The notes under the pieces are model-generated. The model was not told where the DNA came from, made no database searches, and saw only the letters and a list, made by a program, of their open reading frames with translations. The position numbers and the translations under genes are program-made. DNA of 34,621 bases, taken from the NCBI GenBank assembly GCA_032027165.1, contig JAVSMO010000001.1, positions 2,845,342-2,879,962 on the forward strand, read 5' to 3'. This document shows positions 25,156-34,621 of this stretch, piece by piece. Every line of letters starts with the position of its first letter. Position 1 is the stretch's first letter. The DNA is from Denitratisoma sp. (GTDB lineage Bacteria > Pseudomonadota > Gammaproteobacteria > Burkholderiales > Rhodocyclaceae).

Positions 25156-25184
25156 ATTTCATCTTTTCTTCATTGATTTGTCAA
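25156..25184 (-). promoter_or_regulatory. Promoter of rpmH
   Basis: On the minus strand TTGACA (25179-25184) is followed after 17 bases by TGAAAT (25156-25161): a perfect -35 and a 4/6 -10 box. Predicted transcription starts near 25149, about 26 bases before the rpmH ATG. Confidence 0.65.
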
Positions 25185-25204
25185 GACCATTTTTTTTGAC
25201 CGCC

Positions 25205-25213
25205 TGTGGATAA
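25205..25213 (-). other. DnaA box (perfect consensus) upstream of dnaA
   Basis: TGTGGATAA reads as the consensus TTATCCACA on the minus strand. It lies between rpmH and dnaA and may serve both autoregulation of dnaA and origin function. Confidence 0.75.
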
Positions 25214-25272
25214 CTCTTGCGGAATAGCGCTAGAATTCGCCACTTGGAGTTTATCGCAGGACCCAATTCAGG

Positions 25273-25320
25273 TTAGCGGTTTACATAAAAATAACTATAA
25301 TAATCAAATAATTATTTTGT
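25273..25320 (+). promoter_or_regulatory. AT-rich region and candidate dnaA promoter
   Basis: A perfect -10 box TATAAT (25296-25301) stands 17 bases after a weak TTAGCG (25273-25278), predicting a start near 25308. The surrounding 25281-25318 is almost all A and T and contains a 12-base perfect palindrome AAATAATTATTT (25306-25317). The stretch could also be a DNA-unwinding element. Confidence 0.5.
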
Positions 25321-25372
25321 ACGCAATTAACCGACGTTCACCATGCTGCGGCATGTTGGCGGATCTCTGAGA

Positions 25373-26758
25373 ATGAATGCTTTTTGGTCATCCTGTCTTC
25401 GGCAACTTGAGCAGGAACTCCCTCCCCAGCAATTCAATACCTGGATCAAGGCGCTGCGCCTCGAGAATGGTGATGAATCCAACCAGAGCCTGAAGCTTGT
25501 TGCCCCCAATCGTTTCGTATTGCAGTGGGTGCGTGAGCGTTATTTGCGCCGCCTCGAGGATCTGGCCAAACAGTTCTTTGCCGAACCCGTTCAGATTTCC
25601 ATCAATTTACCGGAACCCTCAGAGATCGAAAGACAGGATGTCCCGCCGCTTGCAGTTACCACCAAAAATGAAACCGTCGGTATTACGTCCACTCCCATTC
25701 CGGTCTTCCAACCAAATGGTTCCGATTCGGCTTATGAAAAGACAAGACTCAACTCTACCTTCACTTTCGACACTTTAGTAACCGGTCGTGCCAACGATCT
25801 TGCCCGCGCTGCAGCGTATCAGGTGGCGCTAAATCCGGGAATTTCTTACAACCCCCTATTCGTATATGGTGGTGTCGGTCTCGGCAAAACCCATCTGATT
25901 CATGCTCTCGGCAATGAAGTCTATCGACAGAACCCCGATAAGGTGATTCGTTACGTCCATGCCGAAGACTATTATGCAGACGTCGTACGTGCCTACCAAC
26001 AGAAATCGTTTGATGTCTTTAAACGCTACTACCGTTCTCTCGATCTGCTGCTCATTGACGATATCCAATTCTTCAACAACAAAAACCGTACGCAAGAAGA
26101 ATTTTTTTATGCTTTCAACGCGCTAATTGAAGCAAAGAAACAGATTGTCATTACTTGCGATACTTATCCCAAGGACATCACTGGGCTTGAAGACCGGCTG
26201 ATATCAAGATTTGATTGGGGACTGACGGTGGCCATTGAACCACCGGAACTGGAAATGCGCGTAGCGATTCTGAAAAAGAAAGCCGAAGCAGAGCGCATCG
26301 ATGTAAATGAGGATGTTGCATTCTTGATTGCCAAGCATTTGCGTTCGAATGTGCGGGAATTGGAAGGAGCATTGAAAAAAGTTCTGGCATTTGCCCGCTT
26401 TCATGGTCGGGAAATCAATCTGGAAGTTGCCAAGGAAGCCCTTAAAGACCTTCTGAACGCACACAATCGCCAGATTACTTTCGAATCGATTCAGAAAACT
26501 GTGGCGGAGTACTACAAGATAAAAGTCTCAGATATGCATTCAAAAAAACGGACACGTATAGTTGCCCGCCCACGCCAAATCGCCATGTGGCTGGCCAAGG
26601 AACTTACGCCAGCAAGCCTGCCTGCCATCGGTGAAGCATTCGGCGGACGCGACCACACAACTGTTCTGCACGCCTGTCGCACCATATCTGACCTGCGCCT
26701 TAAGGATACTTCGATCAATCATGATCTTTTGGTACTAACCCAGGTTCTTAAAGGCTGA
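25373..26758 (+). CDS. dnaA: Chromosomal replication initiator protein DnaA
   Basis: DnaA binds DnaA boxes at oriC and opens the duplex. The 461-residue product has domain I ([21 protein letters not shown]), a variable linker, the AAA+ domain with Walker A GGVGLGKT at 166-173 and Walker B LLLIDD at 225-230, and the DNA-binding domain with the signature [11 protein letters not shown] near 424. I chose ATG 25373, because beta-type DnaA proteins start with a short Met-x-x-Phe-Trp segment like this one. ATG 25343 would add ten residues unlike the family. Base composition is clearly less GC-rich than in genes elsewhere in the window. Confidence 0.97.
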   Translation: MNAFWSSCLRQLEQELPPQQFNTWIKALRLENGDESNQSLKLVAPNRFVLQWVRERYLRRLEDLAKQFFAEPVQISINLPEPSEIERQDVPPLAVTTKNETVGITSTPIPVFQPNGSDSAYEKTRLNSTFTFDTLVTGRANDLARAAAYQVALNPGISYNPLFVYGGVGLGKTHLIHALGNEVYRQNPDKVIRYVHAEDYYADVVRAYQQKSFDVFKRYYRSLDLLLIDDIQFFNNKNRTQEEFFYAFNALIEAKKQIVITCDTYPKDITGLEDRLISRFDWGLTVAIEPPELEMRVAILKKKAEAERIDVNEDVAFLIAKHLRSNVRELEGALKKVLAFARFHGREINLEVAKEALKDLLNAHNRQITFESIQKTVAEYYKIKVSDMHSKKRTRIVARPRQIAMWLAKELTPASLPAIGEAFGGRDHTTVLHACRTISDLRLKDTSINHDLLVLTQVLKG

Positions 26759-26948
26759 ATAACTTGATGATGATTTGTGGATAACTACCAAAAGGACCTT
26801 GTGGATAATTTTCATCAACATTTCCCACACAGACCCCATATCCTTTATCCATATCTTTATCAACTTAACAACAATATGATTTATTTAGAATTTTAGTCAT
26901 TTTCAACAGAAATGGCCGGTGTACTAATAACTAGTTGGAGATTTATAT
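26759..26948. other. Candidate oriC between dnaA and dnaN
   Basis: The 190-base gap holds two perfect DnaA boxes in the same orientation (TGTGGATAA at 26776-26784 and 26800-26808), 24 bases apart. A one-mismatch box in the opposite orientation (TTATCCATA, 26845-26853) and a weaker TTATCAACT (26857-26865) follow. The stretch from about 26859 to 26948 is strongly AT-rich and suits an unwinding element. Gene orientation also changes around dnaA. The rpmH-dnaA gap has a further perfect box, so the functional origin may span or lie in either gap. Confidence 0.65.
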
Positions 26949-28055
26949 ATGCTCCTTATTAAAACCCAGCGTGACAATATCCTCATGCCGCTTCAATCGG
27001 TTTGCGGCATCGTCGAGAAACGTCACACCCTGCCGATCCTGTCCAATGTCTTGATCGAGAAAAGCGGCGATCAACTGACCTTGCTGGCGACTGATATCGA
27101 GATTCAGATCCGAACGCATACCGCCGGTGCGGCAGGTACGGAAAAATCCGCGATTACCGTTGGAGCGAGAAAACTTCAAGATATCCTTCGCTCACTGCCG
27201 GATAGCGCGGAAGTGAGTCTGGAACTGACGGACAAGCGCATGCAGGTACGCGCTGGCAAAAGCCGCTTCAACCTGCAGACACTGCCTGCAGAGGACTATC
27301 CGCGCATGGCTCAGACCGATAGCGAACAGGTCTGCCTGCAGCTGACCCAAAAGCAGTTCAAGCGCCTGATAGGGCTTGTCCAATATGCCATGGCTCAGCA
27401 GGATATCCGGTACTACCTCAACGGGCTGCTTTTAGTAGTGACAGGTAATGAACTGCGCGTGGTTTCGACGGATGGGCATCGTCTCGCCTACGCCAGCGAA
27501 CATTTATCCGAATCCCAGACGCGCACAGAAGTCATACTGCCCCGCAAGACAATTATCGAGCTGTCCCGCTTGTTGGCGGATAATGACGATTCCTTGGAAA
27601 TTCGCCTTTCTCCCAACCAAGCGGTATTCCGCTTCGGCGACATCGAACTGGTCTCTAAGCTGATCGATGGCAAATTTCCGGATTATGAGCGCGTCATTCC
27701 ACAGAACCACAACAAGGTCATTACGATATCGAGGACAACGCTTCTCCAGTCGTTGCACCGTGCTGCCATTCTTACTAATGAAAAATTTCGCGGTGTCCGG
27801 GTAGTACTGGCGCCAGGGAGCCTAAAGATCATCAGCAGCAATGCCGATCAGGAGGAAGCTCAGGAAGAACTCGAGATAGCCTATGATGCAGAGGCACTGG
27901 ATATAGGCTTCAATGTCACATATCTCCTCGATGTGCTCAACAATGTTTCCAGTGAGCATGTCGAGATCCGATTGGCCGATGCGAATTCAAGCGCCCTTAT
28001 CACCCTGCCCGGCAACGACAGCTTCAAATATGTCGTAATGCCGATGCGCATCTGA
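26949..28055 (+). CDS. dnaN: DNA polymerase III sliding clamp, beta subunit
   Basis: DnaN forms the ring that tethers polymerase III and other repair enzymes to DNA. The 368-residue product starts MLLIKTQRDNILMPLQSVCG and ends FKYVVMPMRI, the usual C-terminus (consensus VVMPMRL). Internal signatures include EKRHTLPILSNVLIE and VSTDGHRLA. GGAG is 9 bases upstream. It follows the candidate oriC and precedes gyrB by 23 bases. Confidence 0.98.
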   Translation: MLLIKTQRDNILMPLQSVCGIVEKRHTLPILSNVLIEKSGDQLTLLATDIEIQIRTHTAGAAGTEKSAITVGARKLQDILRSLPDSAEVSLELTDKRMQVRAGKSRFNLQTLPAEDYPRMAQTDSEQVCLQLTQKQFKRLIGLVQYAMAQQDIRYYLNGLLLVVTGNELRVVSTDGHRLAYASEHLSESQTRTEVILPRKTIIELSRLLADNDDSLEIRLSPNQAVFRFGDIELVSKLIDGKFPDYERVIPQNHNKVITISRTTLLQSLHRAAILTNEKFRGVRVVLAPGSLKIISSNADQEEAQEELEIAYDAEALDIGFNVTYLLDVLNNVSSEHVEIRLADANSSALITLPGNDSFKYVVMPMRI

Positions 28056-28075
28056 AGCTCCTTAGGAGTATGTAA

Positions 28076-30513
<2,438 letters not shown>

Positions 30514-30514
<1 letters not shown>

Positions 30515-31152
30515 TGCAGTTCCGCGTCATTCCCGTCACGCCGTTCCAGCAGAACTGCTCGCTGTTGTGGTGCGAGCAGACCAAGAAGGCAGCGGTGGTC
30601 GATCCAGGCGGCGACCTCGATGTGATCCAGGCGGCCGTGGCCCGCTTTGGGCTCGGTGTGGAGAAGATTCTTCTCACTCACGGCCATATCGACCATGCCG
30701 GGGGAACGGCAGAACTCAAGCGCCGGCTTGGCGTGCCCGTCGAAGGGCCGCAGCGCGAGGAGTCGTTCTGGATAGATCAGTTGCCGCAGCAAAGCCAGAT
30801 GTTCGGTTTTCCGCGCGCCGAGGCCTTTGTTCCGGATCGCTGGCTGGAAGACGGCGATGTCGTGACCTTCGGGCAGGTGGCGCTGGAGGTGCTCCATACG
30901 CCCGGCCATACGCCGGGGCATGTCGTCTTCTTCAATCGGGCAGCGAAGATCGCCGTGGTCGGCGACGTGCTGTTTCAGGGCTCGATCGGACGGACGGATT
31001 TCCCGCGCGGTGATTACGACACGCTGATTCGCTCCATCCGGGAAAAGCTGTGGCCGCTCGGTAACGACGTGACCTTCATCCCGGGACACGGACCCCTGTC
31101 GACTTTCGGCGATGAACGGGAGAGCAATCCCTTCGTCGGCGATTTCGTCTGA
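30514..31152 (+). CDS. Metallo-beta-lactamase-fold hydrolase (glyoxalase II-like, YcbL type)
   Basis: The 212-residue product has a complete dinuclear-metal site of the MBL fold: His56, His58, Asp60 and His61 (THGHIDHAGG), His132 (PGHTPGHVV), Asp151 (VGDVLF) and His192 (IPGHG). The short length and the GSIGRTDFPRGD segment fit YcbL/type II glyoxalases, which act on thioesters such as S-lactoylglutathione. It lacks the longer C-terminal glutathione-binding domain of GloB. The ATG overlaps the gyrB stop by one base, so translation should be coupled. It ends 4 bases from the convergent topB stop. Confidence 0.88.
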
Positions 31153-31156
31153 AGCC

Positions 31157-33721
31157 TTAGGACTTCTTCGCGGTTTTCTTCTTGGCCGGCGCTTTTGCCG
31201 GGGCCTTGGCCCTGGGCGTCTTCGCGGCCTTGGCCGGCGCCTTGGGCGCCTCCTCGGCGGTTTTCTTCGCCCCGACCTTCGGTGCGCGCGGCTCGAACTC
31301 GAAGCCAACCTTGCCGTCGCTTCCCCTGACCAGGTAGGCGGAGAACTTGCGACGCGTCTTGTTCGAAATGAAGCCCTTGAGCAGGTCGGTGCGGCCTCCT
31401 GCAAGCAGCTTGGCCATCTGCTCGCGTTCCACCGGCTGCTGAAGGATGATCTTGCCGGAGCGAAAATCGCAGGTCTTGGCGGAGCCGACGGCTTTCTCGC
31501 AGACATAGGCCATGCCGTGCTCGTAGACCCCGCCGCCGCACTTCGGGCATTTGCCGAGCGGCTCCTGGCCGCTGAAGTCCACCGTTTCCGCCTCGCCGTC
31601 GCCTGAACTGCCCTGGCCGAAGTCGAACTCGGGCTGGTGCTCCGCGTTGAGTCGGATCATGGCAGCGAACGGACGCCCCATCTTGCTGCGGAATCCCTGC
31701 AGCGGGCCGACAACACGCTTGGAAAGCAACTCGTCGACTTCTTCCGGCTCGTACTGGCGGCCGGCGACGACCTTCCATAGAGAGTAGTCGCACTTCTTGC
31801 ACTGGAACTTCTTGTAGTTCTCCTGCATTACGCCGCCGCACTTCGGGCAGGGGCTGGAGAGCGTGCTGAAAACCTCCTCCGGAATCTCGCCGTGCTTGAT
31901 GCGATCCACCATCTCGCGCGTCTGCTCGACGATGTGGTCCATGAATTCGTTGCGCTCTAGCTCGCCCTGCTCCATCTGCTTCAGCTTGTATTCCCAGTGG
32001 CCGGTGAGCTCTGGCGAATGCAGTTCGTCGATACCCAGCGTCGACAGGGCGACCATCAATGAAAACGCCTTGGCCGTCGGCTGCAGTTCGCGGCCGTTGC
32101 GGTGCACGTATTCTTCCTGGATGAGCCCCTCGATGGTGGCCGCCCGCGTGGCCGGCGTGCCGAGTCCGCGCGCCGACATGGCTTCGCGCAACTCCTCCTC
32201 CTCGATCAGCTTGCCGGCGCCTTCCATCGCCGTGAGCAGCGTTGCTTCGGTGAAGCGCGCCGGCGGTTTGGTCTGGTTCGCCTTGACCTCGACATCGTTG
32301 GCCCAGACGCGCTCTTTCGGCTTGATCGGCGCCAGGCTTGGGGTCTCGTCTTCCCCCTGGGCTTCCTTGCCGTAGATGGCGAGCCAGCCGGGGGCGACCA
32401 GTACCTTGCCTTCCGTCTTGAAGGCTTCGCCTTCGACGCGGGTGATGCGCGTCGTCACGTTGTATTCCGCTGGCGGGAAGAAGATGGACAGGAAACGCTT
32501 GGTGACGAGCTCATAAAGCTTCTGCTCGGCGTCCGAAAGATTCTTCGGCGTCGTTCCGGTCGGGATGATGGCGAAGTGGTCAGACACCTTGGCGTTGTTG
32601 AAGATGCGCTTGTTTGGATGCGCCCAGCCGCCCTTCAGGATCTGGCCGGCGAAGACGGCATAAGGCGTGCCGGAAAAGCTTTTCAGTGTTTCCTTGACCG
32701 TGGGGATGTAGTCTTCCGGCAGGTAGCGCGAGTCGGTACGCGGATAGGTCAGCGCTTTGTGCCTTTCATAAAGCGCCTGCGCTAGTGCCAGGGTGGTCTT
32801 GGCGGAAAAGCCGAAACGGCCGTTGGCTTCGCGCTGCAGTGAGGTCAGGTCGAATAGCAGCGGCGACAGCTGTGTCGTCGGCTTGCTCTCCTCTTCCACC
32901 GTACCGTGCTTTCCGAGGCACTTCTTGCGCAGGGCCTCGGCGCGCTTGGCGTCCCACAGGCGTTCCGGCTTGGCGTGCTCGTCCTCAGGTTTGGCGAAAT
33001 TGTCGTCGAACCAGCGGCCGCGGTAGGTGCCGGCAACGGCGGCAAATTCCGCCTCCACTTCCCAATAGTCGCGCGGCCGGAAGGCACGGATGCGCTCTTC
33101 CCGTTCGACAAGTATGGCCAGCGTCGGCGTCTGCACGCGGCCGACAGGCGTTTTGTGGAATCCGCCTTCCTGGGAGTTGAAGGCCGTCATGGCGCGTGTG
33201 CCGTTGATGCCGATCAGCCAGTCGGCCTCGGAGCGGCAGCGCGCGGCATCTGCCAGCGGCCGCATTTCCTTGTCGCTGCGCAGGTGGGCGAAACCTTCGC
33301 GAATGGCGCTCTGGGTCATCGACTGCAGCCAGAGGCGGCGGATCGGCTTGTCGGTCTTGGCGTGCTGCACCAGATAGCGGAAGATCAGTTCGCCCTCGCG
33401 TCCCGCGTCGCAGGCATTGATGAGGCCGCCGACATCCTTGCGCTTGATCAGGCGTGCCAGCAGCTTGAGGCGGTCTTCGGTCTTTTCGATCGGATTGAGT
33501 GCAAAGTGCGGCGGAATCACGGGAAGGTGCGCGAACGACCATTTGCCGCGCTTGACCTCGTATTCCTCCGGCACGGTCAGTTCAAGCAGATGGCCGATGG
33601 CCGACGACAGAACGTAATCGTCGCTCTCGAAGTATTCGCCCTGCTTGGTGAAGCCGCCCAGCGCCTTGGCGATGTCTTGGGCAACGGAGGGCTTCTCAGC
33701 AATGATCAGTTGTTTGCTCAT
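31157..33721 (-). CDS. topB: DNA topoisomerase III
   Basis: TopB is a type IA topoisomerase that decatenates single-stranded and replication intermediates. The 854-residue product has an N-terminal Toprim domain (IIAEKPSVAQDIA, DAGREGEL at 105-112), the active-site motif ALTYPRTDSRY with catalytic Tyr326, and the SARGLGTPATRAATIEGLI motif. The C-terminal part has two zinc-ribbon-type Cys clusters (CPKCGGVMQ...CKKCDY and CPKCGGGVYEHG...C) and a C-terminal repeat. It ends in a Lys/Ala/Pro-rich tail of about 45 residues, probably a disordered DNA-binding tail. A promoter is proposed upstream (33773-33801). Confidence 0.96.
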   Translation of the reverse strand: MSKQLIIAEKPSVAQDIAKALGGFTKQGEYFESDDYVLSSAIGHLLELTVPEEYEVKRGKWSFAHLPVIPPHFALNPIEKTEDRLKLLARLIKRKDVGGLINACDAGREGELIFRYLVQHAKTDKPIRRLWLQSMTQSAIREGFAHLRSDKEMRPLADAARCRSEADWLIGINGTRAMTAFNSQEGGFHKTPVGRVQTPTLAILVEREERIRAFRPRDYWEVEAEFAAVAGTYRGRWFDDNFAKPEDEHAKPERLWDAKRAEALRKKCLGKHGTVEEESKPTTQLSPLLFDLTSLQREANGRFGFSAKTTLALAQALYERHKALTYPRTDSRYLPEDYIPTVKETLKSFSGTPYAVFAGQILKGGWAHPNKRIFNNAKVSDHFAIIPTGTTPKNLSDAEQKLYELVTKRFLSIFFPPAEYNVTTRITRVEGEAFKTEGKVLVAPGWLAIYGKEAQGEDETPSLAPIKPKERVWANDVEVKANQTKPPARFTEATLLTAMEGAGKLIEEEELREAMSARGLGTPATRAATIEGLIQEEYVHRNGRELQPTAKAFSLMVALSTLGIDELHSPELTGHWEYKLKQMEQGELERNEFMDHIVEQTREMVDRIKHGEIPEEVFSTLSSPCPKCGGVMQENYKKFQCKKCDYSLWKVVAGRQYEPEEVDELLSKRVVGPLQGFRSKMGRPFAAMIRLNAEHQPEFDFGQGSSGDGEAETVDFSGQEPLGKCPKCGGGVYEHGMAYVCEKAVGSAKTCDFRSGKIILQQPVEREQMAKLLAGGRTDLLKGFISNKTRRKFSAYLVRGSDGKVGFEFEPRAPKVGAKKTAEEAPKAPAKAAKTPRAKAPAKAPAKKKTAKKS

Positions 33722-33772
33722 GCGGTCCGGCGGCGCGGGTGGGCGCTGCCGTCAAGGCGTGGAAAGGGCGGG

Positions 33773-33801
33773 ATGATAAGGACTGCGCCGCAGACTGGCA
33801 A
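33773..33801 (-). promoter_or_regulatory. Promoter of topB
   Basis: On the minus strand TTGCCA (33796-33801) is followed after 17 bases by TATCAT (33773-33778), each 5/6 to consensus. It predicts a start near 33766 and a leader of about 45 bases. It lies between smg and topB, so topB can be expressed apart from dprA-smg. Confidence 0.65.
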
Positions 33802-33818
33802 GCCGGGGGGGTGTGCGC

Positions 33819-34277
33819 TCAATGCAGATAATGCGCATCATTGCCCGAAAGCAGTTCTTCCAGGATCAGTGTGTCCATTGCCTGATGCTGCTTCCACAGC
33901 ACCATCAGCACGATGATTTTCAGCTTCGACAGCGACACCGTGTGGTCGGACAGGGCCATCGCCCGTTCGAGAATCAGTTCGCGCGTCAGCGGGTTCAGTA
34001 CTCCGGCGCTCTCCAGAAAGGCCAGAAACCCCCGGCAGTCCGTGTCGAGCTTGGCGATTTCCTCGGAACCGTAGCAGCGAACCGAGTCGTTGTCGGCGGC
34101 GATCGCGGGCAGGCTGTCGGTGCCCGCTTCCTGCAGGCCGTCGAGCCACTGCAGGGCCTCGCTGATTTCTTCGTCCTCGAAGCCGGCGGCAGAAAGCTTC
34201 AGGGCAAGTTGCTCGGGTTCGGGATAGGCTTCGGCGTGGAAAAAATTTTCGAAGAGATAGACAAGTATGTCGAACAT
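33819..34277 (-). CDS. smg: Smg protein (DUF494)
   Basis: Smg is a small conserved proteobacterial protein of unknown function usually encoded next to dprA. The 152-residue product starts MFDILVYLFENFF and carries ETRPxx-free family segments such as GFEDEEISEALQWLDGL and LDTDCRGFLAFLESAGVLNP, ending in WKQHQAMDTLILEELLSG. ATG 34277 is chosen by the family start; the frame is open upstream but that part is not family-like. It lies 20 bases after the dprA stop. No strong ribosome site is seen. Confidence 0.93.
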   Translation of the reverse strand: MFDILVYLFENFFHAEAYPEPEQLALKLSAAGFEDEEISEALQWLDGLQEAGTDSLPAIAADNDSVRCYGSEEIAKLDTDCRGFLAFLESAGVLNPLTRELILERAMALSDHTVSLSKLKIIVLMVLWKQHQAMDTLILEELLSGNDAHYLH

Positions 34278-34297
34278 GGCGGCGGCGTGTCGTCTGT

Positions 34298-34621
34298 TCA
34301 TGGGCCGATGCGTTGGAACCGTCCTCCCGGCAGGCTGGCGATCCTGCCGTCCAGTTCCATTTTCAACAGGATGGCGTATAGCCTCTCGGTCGTCAAGCCG
34401 GAGCGCAGGGCCAGCGTGTCTACATCGCAAGAATCGTAGCCAAGACAATCGAGTAGCTTTGCCGATTCGCTGTCCGGTTGCGGCGCAGCCGCGGATTTTC
34501 TTTCCGCTGCGGCGCAGAAGCCCAGCTCGTCCAGTATGTCGCGGGCATCGTCCACCAGCTTGGCGCCCTGCTTGATCAACTTGTGACAACCCTTCGACAG
34601 GGGCGAATGGATCGAGCCAGG
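34298..34621 (-). CDS. dprA: DNA processing protein DprA (partial, N-terminal part outside window)
   Basis: DprA loads RecA on incoming single-stranded DNA in natural transformation. Only the last 107 residues are in the window. They begin PGSIHSPLSKGCHKLIKQGAKLVDDARDIL, the end of the Rossmann-like DprA core (seen as PGSIHSPLSKGCHK followed by LIKQGAKLV), and continue into the C-terminal winged-helix (DprA_WH) domain. The frame is open to the right edge. Gene order dprA-smg-topB supports the call. Confidence 0.92.
   Translation of the reverse strand, partial: PGSIHSPLSKGCHKLIKQGAKLVDDARDILDELGFCAAAERKSAAAPQPDSESAKLLDCLGYDSCDVDTLALRSGLTTERLYAILLKMELDGRIASLPGGRFQRIGP

Noticed and set aside
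33805..33811. Seven-G run next to the topB promoter as a phase-variable switch
   Set aside because: It lies just outside the -35 box rather than in the spacer, so length change would not alter promoter spacing; no other evidence.

Overview
The window looks like the replication-origin region of a betaproteobacterial chromosome, probably Rhodocyclales or a close relative. The evidence is the order rpmH-dnaA-dnaN-gyrB with rnpA-yidD-yidC-mnmE diverging on the other side, mnmG-rsmG-parA-parB and atpIBEFHA nearby, the block dprA-smg-topB, high GC over most of the window, and protein sequences typical of that class. This assignment is inference from gene content and residue patterns; no search was run. 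I see no tRNA, rRNA, insertion sequence, phage gene or CRISPR array. Coding density is very high and no gap exceeds 250 bases.

Layout, left to right. (1) 1-3755, minus strand: F1Fo ATP synthase genes atpI-B-E-F-H-A, with atpA running off the left edge, driven by a good sigma-70-type promoter at 3843-3871. (2) 4011-11317, plus strand: a tightly packed six-gene cassette. It holds an ArsR-type regulator, a Tat-type amidohydrolase, a small secreted protein with an internal repeat, a secreted DUF2145 protein, an LplT/PlsC-type transporter-acyltransferase fusion, and a very large DUF2339 membrane protein. It lies between parB and atpI, which are usually neighbours in related genomes. (3) 11314-15475, minus strand: mnmG-rsmG-parA-parB. 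(4) 15586-20409, minus strand: a branched-chain-amino-acid-type ABC transporter (livJ, livH, a livM-livG fusion, livF). It is bounded by a parS-containing palindrome on one side and carries two hairpins between livJ and livH. (5) 20617-25123, minus strand: rpmH-rnpA-yidD-yidC-mnmE and a TSUP-family permease. (6) 25124-26948: the origin region, with dnaA flanked by DnaA boxes and AT-rich DNA. (7) 26949-31152, plus strand: dnaN, gyrB and a metallo-beta-lactamase-fold hydrolase. (8) 31157-34621, minus strand: dprA (partial), smg, topB.

How it works together. Genes run mostly away from dnaA on both sides, as expected for leading-strand coding around oriC. ParA and ParB have two recognisable parS sites in the window: a perfect Bacillus-type 16-mer at 15539-15554 and a Pseudomonas-type variant at 21380-21395. 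The segregation genes, their DNA sites, the initiator gene and a candidate oriC therefore all lie within about 15 kb. The plus-strand cassette (region 2) is the accessory part. Its composition suggests an ArsR-regulated, envelope-directed function, possibly linked to phospholipid turnover, but that role is a hypothesis. The dnaA/dnaN region is visibly less GC-rich than the cassette and the mnmG/par region.
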